The notes: a model not told the origin generated them from the letters alone. A stretch of 64,000 bases of DNA from Geodermatophilus sp. DSM 45219 (GCF_900104025.1 NZ_FNIQ01000005.1:372001-436000); one strand, 5' to 3'; positions 20,371 through 30,272 are shown, counted from the stretch's first letter. Numbers and translations: made by a program.

Positions 20371-20795
20371 CCGGGGCCGTGCGGCACCAGCAGCGCGGTC
20401 CGGACGTCGTCGTCCCGGCGGTCCAGCCGCACCTCGAGGTGCTCGTCGGCGAGCTGCTCCACCAGCCCCTGACCCCACTCGACGACGGTGACCGACTCGT
20501 CGGTGGACGCGTCGAGGTCCAGGTCGTCGACGTCGGCGACGCCGCCCAGCCGGTAGGCGTCGACGTGCACCAGCGGCACCCGGCCGCCGCGGTGCACGCG
20601 GGCGATGACGAACGTCGGTGACGTCACCGGTTCCCGCACGCCCAGCGCCTCGCCCAGGCCCTGGGTGAGCGCGGTCTTGCCCGCGCCCAGCGGGCCGACC
20701 AGCACCACGAGGTCACCGGGGCGCACCACCCCGGCCAGCTCCGCGCCGAGCGCCCGGGTGTCCTCCGGGGTCGGCAGGACGTGCTCGCGCCTCAC
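20340..20795 (-). CDS. tsaE: tRNA threonylcarbamoyladenosine biosynthesis ATPase TsaE
   Basis: A 151-residue ATPase of the t6A complex. The Walker A loop GPLGAGKTALTQGL, the SPTFVIARVH segment and the HVDAYRLGG region are canonical. GTG 20795 makes a 4-nt GTGA overlap with the upstream uracil-DNA glycosylase stop. Encoded with tsaB and tsaD in the same direction, separated from tsaB by the NUDIX gene. Confidence 0.95.
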   Translation of the reverse strand: MRREHVLPTPEDTRALGAELAGVVRPGDLVVLVGPLGAGKTALTQGLGEALGVREPVTSPTFVIARVHRGGRVPLVHVDAYRLGGVADVDDLDLDASTDESVTVVEWGQGLVEQLADEHLEVRLDRRDDDVRTALLVPHGPGWARRLDWTR

Positions 20796-21415
20796 GCCAG
20801 GGTCCCCGCGACCGCGGTCAGGTCGGCCAGCAGCCCGGCCCGCGGCGCCCCGTCCGGGCCGAAGCGGATCGCCGCCGACGGGTGGTAGGTCGCCCAGACG
20901 GCGCGGCCGTCGACGTCGTGCGCGCGGCCGCGGGCCTGGGCCAGCACGGTGCGCGGGCCGAGGAACCACTTGGCCGACGAGAGCCCCAGGGCCACGACGA
21001 CCGGCGGGTCCAGCAGCTCCAGCTGCCGCCGCAGCCAGCCGCTGCAGCGGGCCACCTCGGGCGCCTTCGGCGTCCGGTTGCCGGGGGGACGGCACTTCAC
21101 GACGTTGAGCACGGCGGCCTCGGCGCGGTCCAGCCCGGCCTCGGCCAGCAGCTGGTCGAGCAGCTGACCCGACCTCCCCACGAAGGGCCGGCCGGTCTCG
21201 TCCTCGTTCGCCCCGGGCGCCTCGCCGACCAGGGCGAACCTCGGGCGCCCGGCGGCCGGGACGTCGCCCACCACCACGTGCCGCCGGGTGGCGGCCAGCT
21301 CGGGGCAGGCCACGCAGGGGCGGGCCGCGGCGGCCAGCGCCTCCCAGTCGGCGGCCTCGGCCGCGACCCGGGCGACCTCCCCGGCGGCGGCGTCGGAGCG
21401 CGGCGACCGGGTCAC
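20792..21415 (-). CDS. Uracil-DNA glycosylase, family 4 type
   Basis: A 207-residue iron-sulfur DNA glycosylase that excises uracil from DNA, important in a very GC-rich genome where cytosine deamination is frequent. Cys34, Cys37, Cys107 and Cys123 are placed to hold a [4Fe-4S] cluster. Motif A GEAPGANEDETGRPFVGRSG and motif B with HPSAAIR are present. The KRRIH insertion of UdgX is absent, so a conventional family 4 enzyme is favoured. GTG 21415 and stop 20792 both make 4-nt overlaps with neighbours. Confidence 0.9.
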   Translation of the reverse strand: MTRSPRSDAAAGEVARVAAEAADWEALAAAARPCVACPELAATRRHVVVGDVPAAGRPRFALVGEAPGANEDETGRPFVGRSGQLLDQLLAEAGLDRAEAAVLNVVKCRPPGNRTPKAPEVARCSGWLRRQLELLDPPVVVALGLSSAKWFLGPRTVLAQARGRAHDVDGRAVWATYHPSAAIRFGPDGAPRAGLLADLTAVAGTLA

Positions 21416-22626
21416 CGGCCCGCTCCGGTCGGCAGGTCGGCGACCACCCGGCGCAGCAGCGCCGACAGCGCCGCGGTCACCTCGTCGGGCTTCTCCAGGA
21501 CCACCATGTGGCCCGCCTCGTGCACCACGACGAACTCCACACCGGGCGCATCCGGCCCGCCGAGCAGCTCCACCAGCATGTCGCTGTGGCGGGACGGGAT
21601 CAGCGTGTCGCGGTCGCCGGTCAGCACCAGCACCGGGACGGCGCGCAGCGGCTCCAGCGAGGCGGTCTCGTCCAGGCCGGCCAGCGCGGGGTAGAACTCC
21701 GCGATCACCTCGACCGGCGTCCCGGCGATCATCGAGTCGACGTAGCGCCCGAGCGCGGGGTCGACGTCCCGCGACGCGAACGACAGCGACCAGGTGACGG
21801 TCGAAATGAGGTCGGCGGCCAGCCGGCGGGTGCGCTCGGCGAGGCCGGGACGGCGGCGCATCGTGAACGCCGCGATCGGCAGGACCGCCGCCCGCACGCG
21901 GGTCAGCAGCTCGGGCATGCCGAAGTCGAGGTCGGAGAGGTTGCCGCTGGAGGTGCTCATCAGCGCCGCGCCGACGACCCGCGTGCCGAACAGCCCCGGG
22001 CGCAGCGCGGCCAGGGCCATCACCGTCATGCCGCCCATCGAGTGGCCGACCAGCACCACGGGCCCGTGCGGCACCCGCGCGCGCAGCACGGCGTCGAGGT
22101 CGCGGCCCAGCTGCCGCATCGTCGAGTGCGCGGCCGGCCCGCGGGTGGAGGCGCCGTGGCCGCGCTGGTCGTAGAAGACCAGCCGGGCCGTCGGGCGGGA
22201 GCCGTTCGCGGTGGCCAGCGCGGCGCCCAGGGCCCGGCGCTGGAAGGTCCAGGACGCCATCGACAGCGAGTAGCCGTGGACGAAGACGACGGTCAGCGGG
22301 GCGTCGGCCGGCCCGACCTCCTCCACGTACAGCAGCGCCCCGTCGTCGGCCGCCACGTGCGCGGTCCGGTCGGCGCGCCGGGACCGCGGGCCGAGCGGGT
22401 CGTCCTCGCGCAGCTCGGCGTCCGACGCACCGCTGGGCAGCCCGGCGGCCGAGCCCAGCCGCTCGGCACCCACCCGGCGGGCGGCGGCCCGACTGACGGC
22501 GACGCCGACGGCGGCGCCGGCCGCGGCCAGGCCGAGCACCGCGCCCACGATCCCGGCGCGGGAGTGCGCGTGGCCCCCGCTCCGGGCGGGCAGGGTGTGC
22601 TTCCTCGTGTGCCTGCGGAGCGCCAT
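21412..22626 (-). CDS. Membrane-anchored or exported alpha/beta hydrolase
   Basis: A 404-residue alpha/beta hydrolase. A basic N-terminus (RRHTRKHTLPARSGG) precedes a hydrophobic Ala/Gly segment at about residues 24-45, so the enzyme is probably anchored with the catalytic domain outside, or retained by the charged tail. The oxyanion-hole HGYSLS, the nucleophile elbow GHSMGG, and HEAGHMV with the catalytic histidine are present. ATG 22626 shares one base with the alr stop (TGATG). The same gene lies next to alr in Mycobacterium. Substrate unknown. Confidence 0.87.
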   Translation of the reverse strand: MALRRHTRKHTLPARSGGHAHSRAGIVGAVLGLAAAGAAVGVAVSRAAARRVGAERLGSAAGLPSGASDAELREDDPLGPRSRRADRTAHVAADDGALLYVEEVGPADAPLTVVFVHGYSLSMASWTFQRRALGAALATANGSRPTARLVFYDQRGHGASTRGPAAHSTMRQLGRDLDAVLRARVPHGPVVLVGHSMGGMTVMALAALRPGLFGTRVVGAALMSTSSGNLSDLDFGMPELLTRVRAAVLPIAAFTMRRRPGLAERTRRLAADLISTVTWSLSFASRDVDPALGRYVDSMIAGTPVEVIAEFYPALAGLDETASLEPLRAVPVLVLTGDRDTLIPSRHSDMLVELLGGPDAPGVEFVVVHEAGHMVVLEKPDEVTAALSALLRRVVADLPTGAGR

Positions 22627-23762
22627 CAGACCGCGCCCGCCGAGCCGACGTAGCGGCGGCTGAAGCGGCCGCCGATCCGGGTGACCAGCTCGTAGTGGAT
22701 GGTGTCCACCGCGTCGGCCCAGTCCTGCGCCGTGGGCTCGCCGCGGTCACCCGGGCCCCACAGGACGACCTCGTCGCCGGGGCGGACCTGCGCGTCGCCG
22801 ACGTCCAGCACGAACTGGTCCATGCAGACCCGCCCGGCGATGGTCCGGTGCGCGCCGGCGGCCAGGACCGGTGCCCGGTTGCCCGCCGCGCGGGGCACGC
22901 CGTCGGCGTAGCCGACCGGCACCAGCAGCAGCGTCGTCTCCCGCTCGGGGAAGTACGTGTGGCCGTAGGAGACGCCGACGCCGGCCGGCACCCGCTTGGT
23001 CAGCGCCGCGCTGGCCCGCACCGTCATCGCCGGCCGCAGCCCGTGGACGGCGGGGTCGCCGCCGAGGGGGTCCAGCCCGTAGACGGCGATGCCGGGGCGG
23101 ACCATGTCGTACCAGGTGTCCGGGAGGGCGACCGTCGCCGCGGAGTTGGCCAGGTGCAGCCGCGCACCGGTCAGCCCGGCCCGCCGCGCGAGGGCCACCG
23201 CCTCCTCGAACACCCGGACCTGGGCGCCGATGGTCGGGTGGGTCGGCGCGTCGGCGTAGGCCATGTGGCTCCACAGGCCCACGACGTCCACCTCCCCGTC
23301 GGCCTGCGCCCGTGCCGCGGCGGCCACCAGGCCGGGCCAGTCGGCCTCGGTGGCGCCCTCCCGGGACAGGCCGGTGTCGACGAACAGGTGCACGCGGGCG
23401 ATGCGGCCGGCCGCGCGGGCGGCGGCGACCAGCTCGGCCAGCGCCCACTCGGCGTTGACCGACACCTCGACGTCGGCGGCCAGCGCCGCGGCGTAGTCGG
23501 TGCCCGGGGCGTGCAGCCAGGCGAGCAGCGGGGCGTCGACGCCGGCGGCGCGCAGGGCCAGGGCCTCCTCCAGCACCGCGACGCCCAGCGCGTCGGCGCC
23601 CCCGGCCAGCGCCGCGCGAGCGGCGGGGACCATGCCGTGGCCGTAGCCGTCGGCCTTCACCACCGCCATGAGCGGCCGGCCGACCCGCTCGCGGAGCGCC
23701 GCGGTGTTGGCGGCGATGGCGTCGAGGTCGACCACCACCTCCGCACGGGCTGCGTTCGTCAC
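22626..23762 (-). CDS. alr: Alanine racemase
   Basis: A 378-residue PLP enzyme making D-alanine for peptidoglycan. The PLP lysine is Lys36 in MAVVKADGYGHG, and the C-terminal catalytic tyrosine lies in GVSYGHTY. The CMDQFVLDVGD segment at the dimer interface is normal. GTG 23762 begins TNAARAEVVVDLDAI. A 73-bp gap separates it from nnrD-nnrE, so it may have its own promoter; it is coupled to the downstream hydrolase by a 1-nt overlap. Confidence 0.97.
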   Translation of the reverse strand: MTNAARAEVVVDLDAIAANTAALRERVGRPLMAVVKADGYGHGMVPAARAALAGGADALGVAVLEEALALRAAGVDAPLLAWLHAPGTDYAAALAADVEVSVNAEWALAELVAAARAAGRIARVHLFVDTGLSREGATEADWPGLVAAAARAQADGEVDVVGLWSHMAYADAPTHPTIGAQVRVFEEAVALARRAGLTGARLHLANSAATVALPDTWYDMVRPGIAVYGLDPLGGDPAVHGLRPAMTVRASAALTKRVPAGVGVSYGHTYFPERETTLLLVPVGYADGVPRAAGNRAPVLAAGAHRTIAGRVCMDQFVLDVGDAQVRPGDEVVLWGPGDRGEPTAQDWADAVDTIHYELVTRIGGRFSRRYVGSAGAV

Positions 23763-23835
23763 GTCCCCTCCTCGCTGGCGCTCGTCGGCGACGTGCCGGT
23801 CCGTGCCGCGCCTCCGCGTGACCTCGCGGGCTCGG

Positions 23836-25293
23836 TCACGTCCTCGAGTCTCCCAGCCGGCCGTCCGGCGCCCGGTGCAGGTGCGCCATCGCGGCCGGCA
23901 GGTGCCGCACGAGGTCGCCGGCGATCAGCGGGCCCCCTTCCGCGGCCCGCTGCCCGGCCCGGCCGTGCACGTGCGCACCGACCGCGGCCGCCTCCGCGGC
24001 CGGGAGCCCGGTGGCCAGCAGGGCGCCGGTGAGGCCCGACAGGACGTCGCCGGTCCCGGCCGTGGCCAGCCACGGCGTCCCGGTGGCGTTGACGTAGGCG
24101 GTGCCGTCGGGTGCGGCGACGACCGTCGCGTCGCCCTTGAGCAGCACGACGGCCGCGAGGTCCGCGGCCAGCCGGCGAGCGGCACCCACGCGGTCGTCCC
24201 CGACCTCCGCCCCGAAGCGGGCGAACTCGCGGTCGTGCGGCGTCAGCACGGTGGGCGCCTCGCGCCGCCGCACGAGACCGGGGTCGTGCGCCGCCATCGT
24301 CAGCGCGTCCGCGTCCACCAGCACCGGCAGGTCGGTGGCCAGCACCTCGGCCAGCACGCCGCGGGCGTCATCGTCGGTGCCCATCCCCGGCCCGACCACC
24401 CAGGCCTGCACCCGTCCGGCGTCCCCCGGCCGGCCCTCGGTGACGATCACCTCCGGCCACGCGGCCCGCACGCCCGCGGCCGCCGTCCCGGCGTAGCGGA
24501 CCAGCCCGGGCCGGGCGCGCAGCGCCGCCCCGGTGCAGAGCACGGCGGCGCCGGGGTAGGTCGAGGAGCCGGCGACGATGCCGACCACGCCCTGCGTGTA
24601 CTTGTCGTCGTCGCTGCCCGGCGGGCGGATGCGGGCGGCCGCGTCGGCGTCGGTCAGCTGGTGGGTGCCGGCGGCCGGCAGGTCCAGCCCGATGTCGACC
24701 AGGTGGACCCTGCCCGCGTACCCGCGGCCCTCCCCCACCACCAGCCCGGTCTTCAGCGCGCCGAACGTGACGGTGTGCTGGGCAGGGAACGCCGTCCCGG
24801 GGACCGCGCCGGTGGTCGCGTCCACCCCGCTGGGGACGTCGACGGCGACCATCAGGCCCGGCCCGGTCGCGGCCCGCTCGACCAGCGCGGCCGCCGGCGG
24901 GCGCAGTCCGCCGCGGCCGCCGATGCCCACGATGCCGTCGAGGACGAGGTCGGCGCGCTCGAGCCCGGTGTCCCCCTCGGGCCCGGCGACCCGCCCGCCC
25001 GCGGCGCGCAGCGCGGCCAGCCCGGCGGCGTGCACCCGGTCCGGGTCGAGCGGGACGGCGGTGACGCGGGCGCCACGACGGGCCAGGTGGGCGCCGGCGA
25101 AGAGGGTGTCCCCGCCGTTGTCGCCGGCACCGACGAGCGCGGTGACCCGCGTGCCGTGCGCGCGGCCGAGCAGCCGCAGGCAGACGGTGGCCAGGCCGGT
25201 CGCGGCGCGCTGCATGAGCGTGCCCTCGGGCGTGGCGGCCAGCAGCGGCTCCTCGGCGGCACGCACCTCCGCGGCGCTGTACAGCCCGATCAC
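23836..25293 (-). CDS. nnrD: Bifunctional NAD(P)H-hydrate epimerase / ADP-dependent dehydratase
   Basis: A 485-residue fusion of NnrE (N-terminal YjeF_N epimerase, about residues 1-210, with [11 protein letters not shown]) and NnrD (C-terminal ribokinase-like dehydratase, about 225-480, with [11 protein letters not shown] and catalytic AGTGDVLSG). It repairs NADHX and NADPHX, hydrated cofactors formed by heat or by GAPDH side reaction. GTG 25293 makes a 4-nt GTGA overlap with the acpS stop. The acpS-nnr-alr order is the common actinobacterial one. Confidence 0.95.
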   Translation of the reverse strand: MIGLYSAAEVRAAEEPLLAATPEGTLMQRAATGLATVCLRLLGRAHGTRVTALVGAGDNGGDTLFAGAHLARRGARVTAVPLDPDRVHAAGLAALRAAGGRVAGPEGDTGLERADLVLDGIVGIGGRGGLRPPAAALVERAATGPGLMVAVDVPSGVDATTGAVPGTAFPAQHTVTFGALKTGLVVGEGRGYAGRVHLVDIGLDLPAAGTHQLTDADAAARIRPPGSDDDKYTQGVVGIVAGSSTYPGAAVLCTGAALRARPGLVRYAGTAAAGVRAAWPEVIVTEGRPGDAGRVQAWVVGPGMGTDDDARGVLAEVLATDLPVLVDADALTMAAHDPGLVRRREAPTVLTPHDREFARFGAEVGDDRVGAARRLAADLAAVVLLKGDATVVAAPDGTAYVNATGTPWLATAGTGDVLSGLTGALLATGLPAAEAAAVGAHVHGRAGQRAAEGGPLIAGDLVRHLPAAMAHLHRAPDGRLGDSRT

Positions 25294-25679
25294 GGGGTCT
25301 CCCCTCGCAGCACGCCCTCGGCGACGACCACCGCCGAGGCGATGCCGCCGTCGTGGCTGAGCGACACGTGCCAGGAGGTGACGCCGAGCTGCGCCGCCCG
25401 GCCGGCCACCGTCCCGCGGATCGCCAGGTGCGGCCGGCCGTGGTCGCCGACGGTCACCTCGGCGTCGTGCCAGCGCAGGTCCCCGGGCGCGCCGAGGGCC
25501 TTGGCGACGGCCTCCTTGGCGGCGAAGCGGGCGGCCAGCGACTCACCGGTCCGCGCGCCGCCGCTGGGTGTGCGCTGCTCGTCGGCGGTGAACAGCCGGT
25601 CGCGCAGACCCGGGGTGCGGATCAGGGACTCGGCGAAGCGGTCGACCGGCACCACGTCGATCCCGACCCCGATGATCAC
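25290..25679 (-). CDS. acpS: Holo-[acyl-carrier-protein] synthase
   Basis: A 129-residue phosphopantetheinyl transferase that moves 4'-phosphopantetheine from CoA to acyl carrier proteins. The motifs [12 protein letters not shown] (with the metal-binding Asp8) and [13 protein letters not shown] are intact; [11 protein letters not shown] ends the core. A CAGACT hexamer (25686-25691, minus strand) ends 6 nt before GTG 25679, a possible leaderless promoter. It heads the acpS-nnr-alr group. Confidence 0.95.
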   Translation of the reverse strand: MIIGVGIDVVPVDRFAESLIRTPGLRDRLFTADEQRTPSGGARTGESLAARFAAKEAVAKALGAPGDLRWHDAEVTVGDHGRPHLAIRGTVAGRAAQLGVTSWHVSLSHDGGIASAVVVAEGVLRGETP

Positions 25680-25748
25680 AGACGTAGTCTGCCGCGCCGC
25701 CGTCCGGGCCGCCGTCCGTGTCGCGGACCGTCGTCCTGGCTCACCGTT

Positions 25749-25808
25749 CCGGTTCCGGGCTCAGCACCGGTGGTGAGCCCGGAGCCGGCTGGATCAGCTC
25801 AGCTGATC
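25749..25808. repeat. Two-hairpin REP-like element, copy B
   Basis: Hairpin 1 arms 25749-25763 (CCGGTTCCGGGCTCA) and 25774-25788 pair with one wobble; hairpin 2 is GATCAGCT-c-AGCTGATC (25792-25808), followed by GTCGAG. The layout and the second hairpin match copy A at 14292. It lies 10 bp after the glmS stop. Confidence 0.75.
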
Positions 25809-25818
25809 GTCGAGGACG

Positions 25819-27681
25819 TCACTCGACGGTGACCGACTTCGCGAGGTTGCGCGGCTGGTCGACGTCGAACCCGCGGGTGTCGGCGATCTCGCAGGCCAGG
25901 ATCTGCAGCGGCACCGTGGTGACCACGGGCGCGAGCAGCGTCGGGGTGCGGGGCACGCGGATCAGGTGGTCGGCGTAGGGCACGACGTCGTCGTCGCCGT
26001 CCTCGGCGATCACGATGGTCCGCGCCCCGCGGGCCCGGACCTCCTGGATGTTGGAGACCACCTTGCCGTGCAGCAGGCTGCGACCCCGCGGCGACGGGAC
26101 GATGACGACCACCGGGGTGCCCTGGTCGATCACCGCGATCGGGCCGTGCTTGAGCTCGCCGGCGGCGAACCCCTCGGCGTGGATGTAGGCCAGCTCCTTG
26201 AGCTTCAGCGCCCCCTCCAGCGCGACGGGGAACCCGACGTGGCGGCCCAGGAACAGGATCGTGTCCGCGTCGGCCAGCGACCGGCCCAGCTCCCGCACCG
26301 GCTCCATCTGGGTCAGCACCTGCGCCACCGCCTCGGGCAGCTTCTGCAGCTCGGCGACGATCGCGGCGACCTCGTCGGCGTACTTGACGCCGCGCACCTG
26401 CGCCAGGATCAGGCCGACCAGGTAGCAGGCCACGATCTGCGCCAGGAAGCTCTTGGTCGACGCGACCGCGATCTCCGGGCCGGCGTGGGTGTAGAGGACC
26501 GCGTCGGACTCCCGCGGGATGGTCGAGCCGTTGACGTTGCAGATCGCCAGCACGCGGGCCTTCTGGTCCTTGGCGTGCCGCAGCGCCATCAGGGTGTCCA
26601 TCGTCTCGCCGGACTGGCTGATCACCACGACCAGCGTGGAGCGGTCCAGCACCGGGTCCCGGTAGCGGAACTCGCTGGCCACCTCGACCTCGACCGGGAT
26701 CCGCGTCCAGTGCTCGATGGCGTACTTCGCGATGAGGCCCGCGTGGAAGGAGGTGCCGCAGGAGACGACGAAGACCTTGTCGATGTCGCGCAGGTCCTGG
26801 TCGGTCAGCCGCACCTCGTCCAGCACCAGCCCGCCGTCCTCACCGAGCCGCCCGAGCAGGGTGTCGGCCACGGCCTGGGGCTGCTCGGCGATCTCCTTGA
26901 GCATGAACCACTCGTGGCCGCCCTTCTCGGCGGCCTCGGCGTCCCAGTCGACGGTGTAGGCGGCGGGCTCCACGACCGTGCCGGCGAAGTCGGTGACGGT
27001 CAGGCCGCGGTGCCGGTCGATCTCGACGACCTGGTCCTGGCCGAGCTCGCGGGCCTCGCGGGTGTGGGAGATGAACGCGGCGACGTCGGAGCCGAGGAAG
27101 TACTCGCCGTCCCCGACCCCGACCACCAGCGGGCTGTTGCGGCGCGAGGCCACCAGCGTGTCCGGCTCGTCGGCGTGCGACGCGACGAGGGTGAACGCGC
27201 CCTCCAGCCGGCTGCTGACCGCGCGCATCGCCTCCGCCAGCCGCCCCGGCCCCGCCGGCGCGGCCTCGTAGGCAGCGGCGAGCAGGTGCCCGGCGACCTC
27301 GGTGTCGGTCTCCGAGGCGAACTCGATGCCGGTGGCCTCGCACTCGGAGCGCAGCGCGGCGAAGTTCTCGATGATCCCGTTGTGCACCACCGCGACCTTG
27401 CCGTCGGCGGACACGTGCGGGTGTGCGTTGCGGTCGGTCGGCCCGCCGTGCGTGGCCCACCGGGTGTGCCCGATGCCGATCGTGGACTCCGGCAGCGGGG
27501 AGTCGGCCAGCGCCTTCTCCAGGTTCGCCAGCTTCCCGGCCTTCTTGGCCGTCGCCTGCCCGCCGTCAGCGAGGACGGCCACCCCCGCCGAGTCGTACCC
27601 CCGGTACTCCAGCCGGCGCAGGCCCCCCAGGACGACGTCCAGGGCGTTCTGCGGGCCGACGTATCCCACGATGCCGCACAT
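25819..27681 (-). CDS. glmS: Glutamine-fructose-6-phosphate aminotransferase (isomerising)
   Basis: A 620-residue enzyme making glucosamine-6-phosphate for peptidoglycan and related sugars. The N-terminal glutaminase starts with the Cys2 nucleophile (MCGIVGYVG) and RLEYRGYDSAG; the isomerase half has SCGTSFHAG and SQSGETMDT; the C-terminus ends in KSVTVE. ATG 27681 is fixed by the required Cys2. TACCCT (27689-27694) ends 7 nt upstream, so the mRNA is probably leaderless and a glmS ribozyme is excluded. Confidence 0.97.
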   Translation of the reverse strand: MCGIVGYVGPQNALDVVLGGLRRLEYRGYDSAGVAVLADGGQATAKKAGKLANLEKALADSPLPESTIGIGHTRWATHGGPTDRNAHPHVSADGKVAVVHNGIIENFAALRSECEATGIEFASETDTEVAGHLLAAAYEAAPAGPGRLAEAMRAVSSRLEGAFTLVASHADEPDTLVASRRNSPLVVGVGDGEYFLGSDVAAFISHTREARELGQDQVVEIDRHRGLTVTDFAGTVVEPAAYTVDWDAEAAEKGGHEWFMLKEIAEQPQAVADTLLGRLGEDGGLVLDEVRLTDQDLRDIDKVFVVSCGTSFHAGLIAKYAIEHWTRIPVEVEVASEFRYRDPVLDRSTLVVVISQSGETMDTLMALRHAKDQKARVLAICNVNGSTIPRESDAVLYTHAGPEIAVASTKSFLAQIVACYLVGLILAQVRGVKYADEVAAIVAELQKLPEAVAQVLTQMEPVRELGRSLADADTILFLGRHVGFPVALEGALKLKELAYIHAEGFAAGELKHGPIAVIDQGTPVVVIVPSPRGRSLLHGKVVSNIQEVRARGARTIVIAEDGDDDVVPYADHLIRVPRTPTLLAPVVTTVPLQILACEIADTRGFDVDQPRNLAKSVTVE

Positions 27682-27688
27682 TCGGTCG

Positions 27689-27694
27689 AGGGTA
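27689..27694 (-). promoter_or_regulatory. -10 hexamer TACCCT, leaderless promoter of glmS
   Basis: Minus-strand TACCCT ends 7 nt before ATG 27681. The gap between glmM and glmS is 78 bp, so glmS can be transcribed apart from glmM. Confidence 0.6.
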
Positions 27695-27759
27695 CCGGCG
27701 GCGGCCCGCCGCTCCCTCCCTCACACGGGTGGGAGCGTGTCGATGTGAGCGGCGTGACG

Positions 27760-29103
27760 TCAGTCGACGGCGGCGACGACGGCGGCGAGCCGGGCGGCGA
27801 TCGCGTCGGCCTGCTCCTGCGTCGGTGCCTCGACCATCACGCGCACCAGCTGCTCGGTGCCCGACGGGCGCAGCAGCACCCGCCCGTCGTCCCCCAGCTC
27901 GGCCTCGCACTGGTTGACCGCTGCGGCGACCTCGTCGCTGGCCGACACGGCCATCCGGTCGCGCACGGGCACGTTGACCAGGGTCTGCGGCAGCCGCTGG
28001 ACCACGGCGGCGAGCTCGGCCAGCGACGAGCCGGTCTCGGCCATCCGGGACAGCAGGGACAGGCCGGTGAGCAGCCCGTCGCCGGTGGTCGCGTGGTCGA
28101 GGAAGACCAGGTGGCCGCTCTGCTCGCCGCCCAGGCTCAGCCCGTGCGCGCGCAGCGCCTCGAGCACGTACCGGTCACCGACGGCGGTGGTGTGCACCGC
28201 GATGCCCGCGTCGCGCATCGCGTGGTGGAAGCCCAGGTTGCTCATGACCGTCGCGACGACGGTGTCGCCGGCCAGCCGGCCGTGCTCGTGCAGTCCGAGC
28301 GCGCAGACCGCGAGGATCGCGTCGCCGTCGACGACGGCGCCGTCGGCGGACACCGCCAGGCAGCGGTCGGCGTCGCCGTCGTGCGCGATGCCGAGGTCGG
28401 CCCCGTGTGCCCGGACCGCCTCGGTCACCGGCCCCAGGTGGGTCGAGCCCACACCGTCGTTGGTGTTCCAGCCGTCGGGCTCGCCACCGATCACGTGGAC
28501 CGTGGCGCCGGCCCGGCGATACACCTCGGGCGCGCACACCGCGGCCGCGCCGTGGGCACAGTCGACGACGAGGGTCAGCCCGGTCAGCGGCCGGGACACC
28601 GTCGAGAGCAGGTGCTCGACGTAGGCGGCACCGGCGTCGGGGAGGTCGGAGACCCGGCCGATCGCCGCGCCGGTGGGCCGTGGCCCGTCGGTCGAGCCGG
28701 CGGTGACCGCCTGCTCGATGGCGGCCTCGACCGCGTCGGGCAGCTTGTGACCGCCCCGGCTGAAGAGCTTGATGCCGTTGTCGGGCATCGGGTTGTGACT
28801 GGCGGAGATCATCACGCCGAGGTCCGCGCCGGTGTGCGCGGTGAGGTGCGCGATCGCCGGGGTGGGCAGCACACCGGCCCGCAGCACCTGCGCACCGGCG
28901 CTGGCGAGGCCCGCCACGACGGCGGCCTCGAGCATCTCCCCGCTGGCGCGGGGGTCACGGCCGACGACCGCGACGGGACGCTGGGTCCCGTCGCGGTCGG
29001 CGAGCACACCGGCGGCAGCACGTGCCACCGAGAGGGCCAACTCCGGCGTGAGGTCGGCGTTGGCCCGACCCCGGACGCCGTCGGTCCCGAAGAGGCGACC
29101 CAC
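27760..29103 (-). CDS. glmM: Phosphoglucosamine mutase
   Basis: A 447-residue enzyme converting glucosamine-6-phosphate to glucosamine-1-phosphate, the step after GlmS. The phosphoserine loop is ISASHNPM with Ser102; the metal loop is DGDADRCL; the sugar-binding loop GGEQSGHL and the C-terminal phosphate loop [12 protein letters not shown] are all present. GTG 29103 follows rpsI by 11 nt, so glmM is probably read from the rplM-rpsI promoter, linking cell-wall precursor supply to ribosome synthesis. Confidence 0.97.
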   Translation of the reverse strand: MGRLFGTDGVRGRANADLTPELALSVARAAAGVLADRDGTQRPVAVVGRDPRASGEMLEAAVVAGLASAGAQVLRAGVLPTPAIAHLTAHTGADLGVMISASHNPMPDNGIKLFSRGGHKLPDAVEAAIEQAVTAGSTDGPRPTGAAIGRVSDLPDAGAAYVEHLLSTVSRPLTGLTLVVDCAHGAAAVCAPEVYRRAGATVHVIGGEPDGWNTNDGVGSTHLGPVTEAVRAHGADLGIAHDGDADRCLAVSADGAVVDGDAILAVCALGLHEHGRLAGDTVVATVMSNLGFHHAMRDAGIAVHTTAVGDRYVLEALRAHGLSLGGEQSGHLVFLDHATTGDGLLTGLSLLSRMAETGSSLAELAAVVQRLPQTLVNVPVRDRMAVSASDEVAAAVNQCEAELGDDGRVLLRPSGTEQLVRVMVEAPTQEQADAIAARLAAVVAAVD

Positions 29104-29114
29104 GGGCGTACCGG

Positions 29115-29534
29115 TCAGCGCTTCGAGTACTGAGGCGCCTTGCGGGCCTTCTTGAGCCCGTACTTCTTGCGCTCGGTGACGCGGGGGTCCCGGGTCAGGA
29201 AGCCGGCCTTCTTGAGGGCCGGGCGGTCCTCGGCCTCGACGGCGACGAGCGCACGGGCGATGGCCAGGCGCAGCGCCCCGGCCTGGCCGCTGACACCGCC
29301 ACCCCGGAGGATGCCGACGACGTCGTACTGCTCGGTGCGCTCGACGGTCACGAACGGCTCACGGATGAGCTGCTGGTGCACCTTGTTCGGGAAGTACTCC
29401 TCGATGGTGCGGCCGTTGAGCCGGAACTGGCCGGTGCCCGGCAGCAGGCGCACGCGGACGATGGCCTCCTTGCGCCGGCCGACGGTCTGCACCGGACGCC
29501 CCTCGGCGTCGGTCACGGTGAGGGCGGTCGTCAC
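29115..29534 (-). CDS. rpsI: 30S ribosomal protein S9
   Basis: A 139-residue small-subunit protein whose C-terminal tail contacts tRNA in the P site. The conserved core [18 protein letters not shown] and the tail [19 protein letters not shown] are complete, ending in the invariant SKR. GTG 29534 is chosen because it overlaps the rplM stop by 4 nt (GTGA); about 15 variable residues precede the core. Second gene of the rplM-rpsI pair. Confidence 0.97.
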   Translation of the reverse strand: MTTALTVTDAEGRPVQTVGRRKEAIVRVRLLPGTGQFRLNGRTIEEYFPNKVHQQLIREPFVTVERTEQYDVVGILRGGGVSGQAGALRLAIARALVAVEAEDRPALKKAGFLTRDPRVTERKKYGLKKARKAPQYSKR

Positions 29535-29974
29535 TGGGCCACCTGCTTGATCTCGTAGGACTGGGGCTGCTGGGCGGCGTGCGGGTGCTCGGGCCCGGCG
29601 TACACCTTCAGCTTCTTGAGCATCTGACGGCCCAGGCTGTTGTGCGGCAGCATGCCCTTGATCGCGCGCTCGATGACGCGGTCGGGGTGCGTGCGCAGCT
29701 GGTCGCCGACGTTGATCCGCTTGAGGCCGCCCGGGTAGCCCGAGTGGCGGTAGGCGATCTTCTCGTCGCGCTTGGAGCCGGTTAGCGCGACCTTCCCCGC
29801 GTTGACGATGACGACGAAGTCGCCGACGTCGACGTGCGGGGCGTACTGGGGCTTGTGCTTGCCGCGGAGCAGGATCGCGGTCTGGCTGGCGAGTCGACCG
29901 AGCACCACGTCGGTGGCGTCGATGACGTGCCAGGCCCGGCTGACCTCGCCGGGCTTGGGGGTGTACGTGCGCAC
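29531..29974 (-). CDS. rplM: 50S ribosomal protein L13
   Basis: A 147-residue early-assembly protein of the large subunit. The segments [35 protein letters not shown] and [17 protein letters not shown] are diagnostic. GTG 29974 begins [14 protein letters not shown]. It heads the rplM-rpsI-glmM transcription unit; an extended -10 at 30082-30087 lies about 108 nt upstream. Confidence 0.97.
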   Translation of the reverse strand: MRTYTPKPGEVSRAWHVIDATDVVLGRLASQTAILLRGKHKPQYAPHVDVGDFVVIVNAGKVALTGSKRDEKIAYRHSGYPGGLKRINVGDQLRTHPDRVIERAIKGMLPHNSLGRQMLKKLKVYAGPEHPHAAQQPQSYEIKQVAQ

Positions 29975-30081
29975 GGCGCTCGTGTCCTCCGTCGTCGTCG
30001 GGGCGGCTGGTGGATCGCCTCACCGAGCACGGGAGACGGGACGGCACGCGGACACCAGCCGGCCGCGCGCACCAGCGGACG

Positions 30082-30087
30082 ACGATA
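30082..30087 (-). promoter_or_regulatory. Possible rplM promoter, extended -10 TGG-TATCGT
   Basis: TATCGT on the minus strand is preceded by TGG, giving an extended -10; the same hexamer drives the str operon at 59191. No good -35 is seen at 17 nt. The leader would be about 100 nt. Confidence 0.45.
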
Positions 30088-30173
30088 CCAGCCGGCGGGA
30101 CCGGCCCTCCCGGCCGCCGATCGGTCCCCGACCGCGACCCCACCGCCGGTCCGCGTCCGCGCCCCGGTCCGCT

Positions 30174-30262
30174 CCTCGCCCGCCGGCGCTCGCCGCGATG
30201 CTTCCTCGCTCGCCGGCGCTCGCCGCGATGCTTCCTCGCTCGCCGGCGCTCGCCGCGATGCT
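30174..30262. repeat. Three-unit 30-bp tandem repeat
   Basis: The unit starting CGCCGGCGCTCGCCGCGATG occurs at 30181-30210, 30211-30240 (identical) and 30241-30262 (partial), with seven bases of a preceding unit. It lies between the carbonic anhydrase stop and the rplM promoter. There are no spacers, so it is not a CRISPR array. Confidence 0.85.
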
Positions 30263-30272
30263 CCCGTGGCCG

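Noticed and set aside
20056-20478. Extended NUDIX start at 20478
   Set aside because: The first ~35 residues would be an Arg/Gly/Ala-rich shadow of tsaE; GTG 20370 is closer to the conserved domain.
27682-27759. Possible glmS ribozyme upstream of glmS
   Set aside because: The gap is only 78 bp, the promoter appears leaderless, and no ribozyme-like sequence is present.
30174-30262. Regular 30-bp repeats that could suggest a CRISPR array
   Set aside because: Units are directly adjacent with no unique spacers, and no cas genes are near.
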